64,000 nucleotides of DNA from Thunnus maccoyii (Eukaryota > Chordata > Actinopteri > Scombriformes > Scombridae), in contig NC_056537.1 in NCBI RefSeq assembly GCF_910596095.1, forward strand, positions 3,572,574 through 3,636,573. The letters are read 5' to 3'. Every line of letters starts with the position of its first letter. The first letter of the stretch is position 1. Under the pieces are notes generated by a model. It ran no database searches and had not been told where the DNA came from. It was given only the letters and a program-made list of their open reading frames with translations. Below, piece after piece: positions 10,201 to 21,100 of this stretch. The translations under genes and the position numbers were made by a program.

Positions 10201-13200
10201 CACGAGGGGCTATCTACTGCTGCTACTCTGCCTTACAGTGGAGAGAATTGAAGATGAATTCTGGAAACTATCATTGGACCAACTCGATGTCAGTATTGCG
10301 TTCTGGTTGTCAATTGGTTAGGGAGGACGTCCACCCTTGGAGCATCATTTTACTTGTCTCTTCCAAAGAAGAGAGAAAAAATATGTTGTAAATAATACTG
10401 AGATTAGGAAATGGTTTATTTCAACCAAATATTCTTTTTTTATGTTTTGATCTCCCTCTTGCCTCTCAAGAAATAGAGCAGAATCAACCTCTTCTGCCTC
10501 TATGGACCAGCCTCCACTGCCCCCCCCCACCCCTCTCTTTCTTCCCTCTTATTATCTCTCTCTCCCTCTCAGGTTGTTGTCTTCTGGTTGTTGATTGGTT
10601 AGGGAGGATGTCCTCCCTTGGAGCATCATTTTACATGTCTCTTCCAAAGAAGAGAGAAGCTGCTTGGGGTTTTGGCACTAGAGAGCACATTTTGGCACTT
10701 TGGGGGTTAATTTTTACATTTTATCAATTTTTTCACCAGACCTGATGTGCATGCCAAATTTGGTGAGTTTTTGAGCATGTTTAGGGGGTCAAATATAGGT
10801 CTGAAGTGGCGGAATAATAAGAAAGAAACAAACAAACACAAAATACAATAGTGCCTTCGCACCTTCTGTGCTCAGGCCCTAACAAGGGGGACTGTTTTGA
10901 AGGCAATGTGTGCTCACACCAAATATTGATTTGATTTATGTTTCTTCTGTTTACTGAACTTTGTATGAAGTTATTAGGGACCAAGCCCAAAAGACTTCCT
11001 GTTGGAATTAGGTCAGGGGTGTCAGCATATGATTTGTAGGTCTTGATGACATGAATAATTGAGTTTTTGTTTGTCCCTATTGTTTTTTATGTGTTTGTTT
11101 GTTTCTTTCTTTATTATTACACCACTTAAACCCTTAATTTGACCCCCTAAACATGCTCAAAAACGCACTAAATTTGGCACGCACATCAGGTGTGGTGAAA
11201 TATTTGATAAAATGTAAAAATTAACCCCCAAGTGCAAAAATGTGCTCTCTAGCGCCACCTATGTAACTAAATGGCTGCCACAGACCGTAGGAATGTCGTA
11301 GAGAGATCAAACCAAAACTCAATTATTCGTCTCATCAAGACCTACAAATCCTATGCTGACGCCTCTGACCTAAATCCAACAGGAAGTCCACAATCAGCCT
11401 TTCAAAATAAGACTTTGCTGCTGAGGGCATAAATGGTTCAAACTTTGATACATGACTTATGACACTGTGCTGAAAAAAAGTTGTTAAAAACTTTGTAATA
11501 ACTCGAATGGTTTGGATTTTATAGGCCCTGAAAGTTGCAGTGCCACATCACACCTTACAATGTAAAACAATGGGGAGGCAATCAATGGGCATGAACTTTG
11601 TGTCAAACAGAGGCTTCTGAAGTCTAAACTATAAGTCTGACCACTTTCCAAACCTGTATCAATGGATTTGCCACGAAATTTCCTACAAAAAATTATTTTT
11701 AATGTAAGATTTGGCCAAAGTCATGGGATTTATGAAGAGATTTCACAAGAAATGTTCTCTAAAATCCTCCTCTCCAACTGCTCCTGGTGATGTCACTCCC
11801 TCAGTGCTGTGAAACATTCCTCAATACACACTCATTATAAAATCACAGGAAGAGCAAGAAAAGTCTTTAAAACTCACACTCTAATATCTCAAAAACAATA
11901 AAAGATAGAAAAAACATGTAAATTCAAGATTTGTAGGTCAAAGTCTTGTGACCCATTTAAAGTTCAAATGAAGTCTGTATCTTAAACTATGTGGAAGCAG
12001 TGAATGTTCAAAAAGGTGTGGGTTTGCTCACACTCTCCATTCAAATCAAACTTTGACCAGGTTATGTGGGTTGAAAGTCTTTACTTTTCTAAAATTAGAC
12101 TTGATGAAAATTAGGAAAATAATATGTTTTACACACAAACTCATCAAGAGTTTTCAATTTACTAATTGAAATTCAAGTGAATGGGCCCAAAACTTGCATG
12201 ATTTTGATGACACAGGTGTGAGCAAGACAGACATGTCTCACCCTGCAGAAAATTCTCATCCTGCCAATCAATCATTCAAAATAAAAGCACACCACACTTG
12301 TAATAAATATCCCTCATTTTTAAAAAGCAAAATGATCCGATCCCGATGGGCCAGAGTGCGAGGTCCTGACCAACGCTGCTTGCAGCTTTAAATTGATAAA
12401 TATTTTTGAAAGCATCCTCACTTAACTTTTAGTGTCTCAAACCTTTACACAGTACTAAATATCAAACTTTTTTTTTCTTTTTAAATTGAATGAAATACAT
12501 GAAGTCAAGTAAATTTTATTTATATAGCCCAATGTCACAAAAGTGCCTCAAGGGGCTTTACAATCTGTACAGAATAGATCCCCTTTAAATATGCTTTCAA
12601 TTTAAGTGATGAGGGCAAAAATCCACAGTTTGTCATTTTATGCAAGAATGCATTTAAAAGTTGATGTGAAGCTTGTATGAGGCTTCAGCAGTATGATTTA
12701 GTCATATCAAGTGGATATCTGCCACATTTACAGTCTTTTTAGCATCAAATTCCCTCTTTGTGTTTCCTCAGACAATGTTTGCTGTTGAGCTGCAGTGGAA
12801 GTATAGTAACAAAAAGAGGGACTTTGGCACTAAAAAGACTGTAATGTTGAAAGATATCTACTTGATTTGACTCATTTGGATGCTGAAGCTTCATATTAGT
12901 TTCAGGTAAACTTTTAAATACATTTTTGCACAGAAGCAGGACTGTGGATTTTGTCCCCCATCACTTACATTGTAAGTGCATTATGAAGGGATCTTCTAAT
13001 GGTCAGTATGAACATGAGGAATGATTACAGCAAGAAAAACCTGTTTCAATGTTCATTTTGGCATCTGACTGTTGTTTTAAGACAGACTCCTTTCACTCAG
13101 GATCAGGATTTAGATTTAAGGTTAGGGGTAAATTTAGGTTGCGTCTAAGATTAAGGTTTAGGTCTAATAGAAAAATCTGGATTACTGTTACATCATGGTA

Positions 13201-16200
13201 TATCTCTATATGTGTGTGTTTTTATGTGAAGACTCAGGTACTGACCGGGCATGATGTTCTCCCACAGGACTCGGATGTGCTGGTCCCTGTCAGAGCGGCA
13301 CTGTTCGTGGTTGAAGCCGAGGGCGTGGAGCAGCTCATGCTGGACAGTGTTGTGGTAGAGGCAGCCACTACGGTCCAGAGACACTGTCTGAGCGTAACCA
13401 CGGCGGCCAACATAGGAGTAACAGCTGAATTTGTGTATGAAAATAGAAGGAAGTTAATGATCACAGCAGGCCAGAGGAGTTGCAGTTGAAAATGGTATTC
13501 ATTGTTCAGTCTGTAAAAGCGTGATTTTTTAGCAACAGTAATATTTGTCCTCTTGGCTTGATTTGGTTGTTACTTGATTCATCTCACTGCAACAAAAGTC
13601 TCCACCAAAACATTTTGTTATATCATGCATTACATTAACATTACAATGAGATGAATTATAAAACCAGGGCTGCACCTAATGATTACTGTCATTATCAATT
13701 AATCTGTCAATATTTTCTTGATTAAAGCGATTTATGTTCTATAAAATGTCATAAAAATGGTCACCAGAAAATTTAAGAAATTTACATTTAAGAAGCTGAA
13801 ACCTGAGAATCTTCTTAATGTCATGATAATTATCACATTATTACATTTTAACACAAATTGAAAAAATATATAAATTAGTTATGGACAGGCCCACCATTGG
13901 TTTTTTCATTGTGTTTCACTCAATTCAGGCAAATCAGATGCTTTTACCTAATATATAAAAAGAGTCCCTCCTCGAAATGGTACAACCTTCAAAGCCCTTG
14001 TCTGTTCGCTTCGGAGTTTGCGTTGGTTCGCTTGTAACCTACTACCTGCCTCTAGCCTGAAGTTTGCTATCCCTATATCATATCATACCTATCATGAACA
14101 CGAAAGGTTTATTGCTCAAGCTATTAGCGTGTGTGGATGATGACAGCAAGTGTTTGAGAGAGCTAATATCGATCGATATTAATTTTATTGCATTTTATAA
14201 TGCAATATAAACCTACCATACTTAGAAACACACACAATCACAGAAAACACACAGATGTTACCCGTTGTCGGACTGGATGCTCAGGTAGTCTCTCTGGGCG
14301 TCGCGTTCAACGAAGCGAATGCAAGAGACACTGGAGAAGGACTCCAGGCCACGCTCGATGATGGCGCGTTCACGAGGTGCTGAGAAGACACAAAGAAGTA
14401 AGACAGTATCTTCAATTTTGTCTTTTTTTAAATCCCTTTAGATAGAGTAAGATAAAATACTTTTTTAATCCCAAAATTGTACTGATAAAGAAAGAAAGAA
14501 AGAAAAGGTCAAAGGTTTTGATTCCTCTGAGAAAATCCTTAGATAAAAAATGAATTAAAACATTTTAGAAGCTGTCTTCTCAGTTGTTTTATCTGCAGGT
14601 ATAAAACAAAACAAAACATTAGAGAATATGAGGTATAAAAAGGGTAGATTAATTAAAAAAAGAAAATGAAAAAGAATCCAAGCTGTGGCAAAACATTTTG
14701 TAAAAAGACAAGCTACGCTAGCCACTCTGTGACACTTTATTTAGCCAGAATGATGCTTAGAAGTAAATGCTAATATCAGCATGCTAACGTGCTAACAATG
14801 ACAATGTTAACATGTTGGTGTTTAGCAGGTATAATGTTTACCATTTTCACCATCTTAGTTTAGCATGTTAGCATGCAAACTTTTGCTAATTAGGACTAAA
14901 CAAAAAGAACAGCTGAGGCTGATGGGAATGTTATTAGTTTTAAAGGGAGAAATTTATGTTTTAATCTCATGGTGGAGCTAGAGGGAAAGTCAGATTATCA
15001 ATGTCAGTAGGATTTATCCTCTGGAGATCATGACTGTGCAGATTTCATAGCAATCCATCCAATAGTTGTTGAGATGTTTCAGTTTGGACCAAAGTTGTGA
15101 CTGACTGACAGAGACTGATGTGGGTAAAAACCATGTGGGTGAAGGAGTCATAACAAGAAATATAAATAATCCTCCTTAATTTTAGATGACATGTTTTTAT
15201 AAATTGTTTATATCTCCTTTCTGAATGAGAAGTTTCAAATTTAAATTTCCATTAGCTAAATGGTTGGTAGAATATATTCACATCTGATATTGATGATCGA
15301 TTTTAAGTGAAAAAGTAAGCATAAAGTTACCATTGCTCCACTGTTCCAAATAGTCAGTCACTTACAGTAATGTCCAGCGATCACATAGGGCACATAGATA
15401 TTTCCGTCAGCAGATTTGCTCCACATGCAGCCCTCGGAGGTGCAGGGATCAGCATTTCTCTCATTTTCATTGTCATAAGCAATGTCATCCACGACAAAGG
15501 GCCCTTTCTCCGTACGCACTGTTGAAGGATGACATTAAAGGCTCAATCAGTAATTTAAATAATAAATAATAAGTACATCGATGTACTACTGGAAATTTTG
15601 ACTCAGATTGTATCTGTTTCTCATCTGATCATAATTGTAAAGTTGAAATGCAGGCATTGTTGCAGACAACCAGGACTGAAAGTTTAAAGCTTATATAGCT
15701 ATATATGTATATATATATCACCAGATGACCCTGCTGTTAATGGGGCAAAAAATACTGAAATTTGAGGATTTGAACATGCATGGTGACTTACCAACATCCT
15801 TGTTGGCCCTCCACAGCAGCTCAGACACAGATAGTTGCTAGATCACGGAGATGACATCAGTCATTAGTAAGGACTCACCTGAAAAGTTTATTCATGTAGC
15901 CTACCGTCTATTAGTACTCTGTTACTTTATTAAATAAAACAGTAATTGCACTATAATATATCCTGTTCTCTGCTCTGCGTGTGTGTAGCTCAGCCCCGCC
16001 CTCGGTCAAGCAGACACATAGACCTGAAGCTCTTTATGCATTCATGACACAGAGACAGAGAGTCGAGTAGAGAAGAGGAGAGAGATGGAGACAGCGATGT
16101 AACCTGGTCATTACTCTATGAGTCCCAACCTCACACCCTGTGCGCTGGGGGCTACACCCCCACAAATATCCCGAACACAGCAAGATAATAAGGAAGTACA

Positions 16201-17140
16201 GACAGAAGACAGAGTCCTTGCAGATAAATACACCGCCACACACTTCTAGTAGGTCATAAATGATAATTGAGGGGGATTACATTTGTATGAGTCTATACAT
16301 TGTTTTTTAGGAAAATCCTGCATAGTGCACCTTTAATTCCAGCAGCTCTTAATTCAAAATGTCCTTATCGCAAAGTTTGTTTTTATTTTATAACACCATT
16401 TTTGCCAATGATCACTTTATTTCCTAATATTACCTTTAATCTTCCTGGAGTCCAATATTGTTATATATTCTACTATACTAACACTTTTAATTACGTATTT
16501 GTTTATTATTATCTAAATGTGCTTTGTGGATCATTTTACAGAATACACATGTTGTTTAGTATCCGTGGAAACCATGGGATCAGCAGCAGGATTTAACAAC
16601 AGATTTAAAAATATCAGCCCATGGATAACACATCCAGCCTGTATTCTTATTTATTCTCTTAGTGATTTTTTCCTCTAAACTTCTCACATGGTTTCATTTC
16701 AGTAAATGTTCAAACAATCCAATATTTCACCAAAAATCAAAGATTAGTCCAAAAGCAAAAAGTATTGATAATCTAATGATGTCATGTATAATAATATATC
16801 AGTCAGAGGGACCAAACCACTACTTAAATACTTGAAGTACATTTTGCTGCTAATACTTATGTACCTTTACTTACGTAGGATTTTTCATGCATGCAGGACT
16901 TCTTCTTGTAATGCAGTATTTATACATTGCTGTATTGGTACTTTTACATAAGTAAAAGATCTGAGTAGTTGTTCCACCACTGACAACATGTTATTCATTT
17001 CATCTTTATGTTGAATCTTACTATTCATAAAAATCTTCACACAGAGATATTACACATAACCTCACCTTCTCTTCAGCCCAGGAGCAGTCGGAGACCACAA
17101 GGAGGATCAGGAAACTGAGCGTGTACTTCAAGAAAGCCAT
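7223..17140 (-). CDS. Secreted astacin-family zinc metalloprotease (C6AST; nephrosin/hatching-enzyme-like)
   Basis: Seven coding exons: 17066-17140, 15792-15837, 15366-15518, 14262-14379, 13246-13424, 7795-7876 and 7223-7349. They splice in frame to 259 aa with GT-AG junctions. A signal peptide ([20 protein letters not shown], 1-22) is followed by a short propeptide with [14 protein letters not shown] and an acidic VVDDIA that probably supplies the zinc-switch Asp. The mature enzyme starts near N62. The N-terminal CTSEGC pair defines the teleost six-cysteine group. The zinc site is [12 protein letters not shown] (160-171) and the Met-turn is SVMQY (212-216). The family cleaves peptide bonds outside the cell (egg envelope or extracellular proteins). 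The multi-exon structure argues against the intronless HCE genes. The propeptide resembles nephrosin, but I cannot choose between npsn and another c6ast paralogue. Odd: an extra Cys173 just after the zinc motif. Confidence 0.95.
8128..8297 (-). mobile_element. tRNA-derived SINE (astacin intron 5)
   Basis: Minus strand: a head with an A-box-like TGGCCTAGTGGTTAGG and a B-box-like AGTTTGACTCC, about 45 nt apart, then a tRNA-unrelated body ending in a poly-A-like run. The spacing matches a Pol III promoter. It is a tRNA relic rather than a gene because no acceptor stem can be drawn. Confidence 0.6.
8531..12391. mobile_element. TTAA-flanked composite DNA element nested in Tc1
   Basis: It begins TTAAAGCTGCAAGCAG and ends with the exact complement CTGCTTGCAGCTTTAA, so TTAA target duplications enclose an inverted terminal repeat. 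Inside, 8840-9170 is inverted at 12025-12265 and 10664-10860 is inverted at 11085-11270. It therefore looks like head-to-head copies of one family (8531-about 9187, a tail at 10660-10885, and an inverted copy 10974-12391) around a hAT-like insertion. No transposase was seen. TTAA preference suggests a Kolobok- or piggyBac-type mobiliser, which is an inference. Confidence 0.75.
9457..10660 (+). mobile_element. hAT-like fragment with an internal direct duplication
   Basis: Starts with CAGTGGCGGCTGGTGA, a terminus I recognise from fish hAT elements. A segment of about 77 bp (10302-10380) recurs almost unchanged at 10578-10656 (GGTTAGGGAGGA...CTTCCAAAGAAGAGAGA). The matching right terminus was not found and there is no transposase. 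Confidence 0.5.
12575..13088. repeat. Long-inverted-repeat (foldback) MITE, copy 1
   Basis: The two halves are near-complements: AGTCTTTTTAGCATCAAATT...ACTAAAAAGACTGTAA at the centre, and a GGATCTTCTAATGGTCAGTA-type outer arm. Other copies lie at 17495-17905, 29830-30466 and (reversed) 39020-39508. Just before it, at about 12510-12560, is the dispersed teleost repeat TTTATTTATATAGCCCAA. Confidence 0.75.
16806..16982 (-). mobile_element. hAT-like MITE copy (astacin intron 1)
   Basis: Minus strand starts CAGTGGTGGAAC and continues with the GTAAAAGTACCAATACAGCA segment shared with 26194-26350. No coding capacity. Confidence 0.7.
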
Positions 17141-17197
17141 GTTACCAGCCTGCAGGTGTATGTGTTAAACTGTACCTGGACCCTGCTGCAGTCCCTG

Positions 17198-17204
17198 TTT
17201 ATAT
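17198..17204 (-). promoter_or_regulatory. TATA box of the astacin gene
   Basis: ATATAAA on the minus strand, about 60 nt upstream of the start codon at 17140. This fits a strongly tissue-restricted promoter with a 5' leader of about 30 nt. Confidence 0.6.
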
Positions 17205-18000
17205 GTAGTGTATATAGTGTGCCTGTTAACTCCTGAAGATAAACACCACTTTGCTCAGTGATAAGAGACACGTTACCTTGAGAACATGCTGCTGATTCCC
17301 ACTATAACTCAACTACATAAAATCTAAAAACTTCACACTACCTTGTGAGAGTGTTGGCCTTGAGGACACCTGCCTGTTTATGGATCCTGGGCTGCCTGTT
17401 GCACAATGAATGAACCTCAATAGTCTATTTTAGCTTATTTTTTATAATCAACTCTTTTTAATTGCATTTAAATGTCTTTTTTATAACGTATGAACTGTTC
17501 ATACTGGCTATTAAAAGATCTCCTTCAAATGTGCTTTCAATGTGAAACTTCAGCAGTCTGAGTTAGTCATATCAAGTGGATATCTGACACATTTACAGTC
17601 TTTTTAGAATCAAATTCCCTCTTTGTGTTTCCCTGTTGAGCTGTGGTGGAAGTATAGTAACAAAAAGAGGGACTTTGGTACTTAAAGGACTGTAACATTG
17701 AAAGATATCTACTTGATTTGAAGGTTCACTTCAGATAAACTTTTAAATACATTTTTTCACAGGAGAACGACTGTGGATTTTGTCCCCCGTCACTTGCAAA
17801 TAAGTGCATTATGAAGGTGATCTTTTAATAGCCACTATGAGGAGGAGGAATGATTATGGCAAGAAAAACCTATTTCATTGTTTGTTTGCGTTTTAAGAGA
17901 CTTGAAGGCAAGTATTATATTTTTATAAAGATACTCATTCTTAGTTAGACAACTGAACAATTAACCCAGGGACACAGGATTAAAACTGGGAAAATATATT
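17205..18000. other. Spacer between the astacin promoter and the GTSE1 3' end
   Basis: The two genes are tandem on the minus strand. The spacer is dominated by foldback MITE copy 2 (about 17495-17905). No additional gene was seen. Confidence 0.6.
17495..17905. repeat. Foldback MITE, copy 2
   Basis: Same family and orientation as the copy at 12575-13088. Somewhat shortened at its right end. Confidence 0.7.
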
Positions 18001-18001
18001 T

Positions 18002-18007
18002 TTTATT
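18002..18007 (-). promoter_or_regulatory. Polyadenylation signal of GTSE1
   Basis: AATAAA on the minus strand, about 135 nt beyond the GTSE1 stop codon (18140-18142). Confidence 0.65.
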
Positions 18008-18139
18008 TCACAGTATCTTTAAAACATAATACTAACATTTCATTGATAAAAATGTATTATTATTATTATTAGAGTTTCTCAAGACAGAAACAAGTTTACT
18101 GCAGAGACAATAAGATTCTGGTCTTTAGAAGGATCTGGA

Positions 18140-21100
18140 TCAGAAGGACAGGTTGATGAGTGGAGCGTTGTTCTCCTTCTTGTCTTCTGGACTCCACTTG
18201 ATGAGCGGAGAGCTCAGGTCGATCAGCTGCTGAAGAAAAATTAAACAAAACAGGGTGAAAACACCAAAAAACTGTTTCTTAAAAAAGATTTTATTTCAAA
18301 ACTAATTCAGTCAAAACAGTGAGTAAATAAGTAAAGTTTATTAAAGACCAAGAAGAGTGAAATGATTAAAAATAAGACCGTAACAAGTGGTAAAGAAAGA
18401 CAATAATATAAAATAAGCAACAGAAAGACATTAAAACACACAAAAATAGAGCCACAAGCGGCAATGATGGGGGTCAAGCAAACTGCAAGCTTTTGGATGC
18501 TTATTTGACTTAATATGAGATCAATAAACACTTGAAAACATAACACATACAAGAATTGCTACATTGGCCAACTGGGGATTTGAACTCTGAACCTTTGTTT
18601 TCTCAGATAAGGTGACTTACTGAGTGTGCCACTGGGGAGACATGGTGTTACACACCTTCTCACAACTTGAGGCGATGACATAACGTGTAAAATTTGGGTA
18701 TTTCAATCTATTTAAACTTTAAAATTTCACAACAATTTAACTGTTGAATGTGTATAAGTTACTCTTTGGTAAACGCAATTGTAGCGGACAAACAATGCTG
18801 AAGCATGCATCTCGTGCACTATACTCTTTGGTAGAGGAGGTATGACGCCATTGACGGGCGACCAAATGAAACGGTCCGTTACCTTGATTAAAATTACAGA
18901 TTTCTATGGGTTTGAAAATTGTTGGGAACATTTGGGATAATGTAAGTACACAACTCCACAAAATATATAACATAGGTTTAGTTGTTTTTAGACATATTAA
19001 TGCAGAATAATTACATATTATAGCTTTAACACAATTTAGGTAAATTAGCTCATGTTAGTTCAAGTGTGCAGTGCTCGGTTTTTCCCAATTAACTAGCGTT
19101 AGCTTCAGCCTGAGGTAGTGGGGCAAGTTTCCAGAGCATGAAAAGCAACACCCCACACTCCTTATTTGGAAGGTCCTGGCTGCAAACGGAAAAGATGGCA
19201 CCAACTGTAAGCTGCAGCTCTGGGCTTCAAACCAGCTCCACTGCAAACCAACTGGTGATGTCCCACCGCGCTATGTTTATCTTTATATAACGTCTGCGTT
19301 TGTGGATATAACCAGGTGAGGTGTCTGTTACCTGGGTTGTGGTGCAGGTCTTGTTGCTGGTTCGGATGAGGTTGGGGGTGCTGGTCAGGTCAATGAGCAG
19401 TTTCTCTTGAGGTTGCAGTGTCGGAGCTGGAAGATCGAACAGGAGAACCTGAAGAAGAAAACGGCGAGAACGTCAGACTGATGAAGATCTGTGAGATTGT
19501 CCTGAAGGAAGCAGCTGATCAGACTGAGCCGAGGATGAAGCTGCTGTGGACTCTGGACTCGGTACATGAACCTGTAATTTCAGCCTGTGGCGGCAGAATC
19601 AGTTCTGAGGTTGATGAAGAGCTTTGTTTCATCAAGTTTCTTTGCAATAAGACACTTTAATTATGAAGAGCCTCACCAGCAAAGATTTTACACATCAAAC
19701 TGACCTGAACACATGAAGGTCCATCAAATTACTTCATTGTGACAAGACCACAGAGTGACAAGAACAAAACCTGCGACTAGACCGGAAACTGTAACAAGCC
19801 CAAACCCTCCCAGACCAAGAACCTACGAGAACAGCATGTTAGATACAGGACTCTGGTTGGAGGTTCATCCCCAAAATATTTTACACATCAAAATTGAACT
19901 GAACACTTGAAGCATTCATCAGTCAATCCGACAAAACCAAAACTCAAACGAAAAGAAAACCTACTGGTATAATAAATTTCTTGAAATTTAATTGAGAAAC
20001 TGTTAATGTCTGAAATAAACCAGACAAGATTGATTTTAAATAATTAACTGGATTAGAAAGGTATCCTGCAGATTTTCTGACCTCTAGTAGACTATGGAGC
20101 TGTTATTTTTTTTTTTAAAAAGTGGGTTCCCATTTGAACAGCTGAGCAATGCACCAACAAAGGCAGGGAGGATTTTATATTCATAAACTAAAAATAAAAT
20201 TTGAAATACTTAAAAATATTTTATGAGAAAGGAAATGCATTCAACACTTCTGTTAGAACAAGAACATACACTATGTGTTTTGTTGTGAAAACACAACTTT
20301 TGTTGGCACCTTTAAAGGATTGGACAATTTTTCAATTTTTCTACAAATATTACTACAAATCTCTTTGCAGACAAGAGCAGGTGATAAAAACTGATGTCTC
20401 AAAAACTCTCAAACTCAACACTGTTATGTGCGCTCGTGTGTGACCTCTGACCTCCTGTGTCTTGCTGTTGCTCTCGCTCTCCTCAGTAGTCTTCAATTCA
20501 ATCAGATTTCTGCCTGGCTCTGATTCGCCCTGACTCAGTACTCCAGTATCCATGCTCTCTGAATGGTCGGGCTGTGGAGAAGTGGAGGGCGGGGCAGCCG
20601 GGGGCTCCTCCTCCTCCAGACAGAAGGGCTGGATGTCCAGGGCATCAACAGGCTCTGCCCCCTGTGTATCTGGTGGGGTGGGGCTACACAGAAACAACCA
20701 CGTACTAACAAAAAGGCAAAAACAGCAAAACAAAAAACAAAGTGAGAACAGCTGTCATTGACAAGGAAACACTCTGCAGTAGGACCGCCCCCCCCCAAGA
20801 GGTCACAGCAGCTTTTCTATTGGTTGATAGTAGTTTAAAAACATCTCACCTGCAGCTGCTCGCTCTCCTGGCCGAAGTGGAGTCAGAGTGATCAGGGTCA
20901 GAGGTGGTTGGAAGCCTTGCGGGTTGGGTCTGGTTGTTGGGCGTGGTGGTGGGGATGGCAGACATCTTGCTTCTCAGCGGGGTGGGGAGGGCAGAGGGAC
21001 GACAAGCTTTCACCTGCAGCGACCTGCAGCCGCCAGCAGAGGGTTTCTGAGGAACACTACAGAAGAGGAAGGTAAAATTTAACCCCCAAAAAATTAACTT

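Larger units (their letters stand above)
8370..12457 (+). mobile_element. Tc1-like element split by a TTAA transposon
   Basis: The left end CAGTACTGTGCAAA (8371) and the right end, whose complement reads AGTACTGTGTAAAGG (about 12436-12455), form the terminal repeats of one Tc1-type copy. The body (8400-8530) includes a stretch like the 38108 copy (CTGCAGCATGCCAATGACCC against CTGCAGCATTACAATGTGCC). The copy is interrupted at 8531-12391 by another element. No transposase frame survives. Confidence 0.75.

Noticed and set aside
12194-12391. Plus-strand frame of 65 codons ending at the TTAA element border
   Set aside because: Lies wholly in the transposon terminal region, is repeated in inverted form at 8840-8950, and has no coding signature.
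13049-13489. Plus-strand frame of 146 codons
   Set aside because: Antisense to astacin exon 5, whose minus-strand frame encodes the zinc-binding motif.
18567-18646. tRNA-like stretch on the minus strand with GTTCAAATCC
   Set aside because: A B-box-like motif and a weak A-box are present, but no acceptor or anticodon stem can be drawn. At most it is a decayed SINE head.
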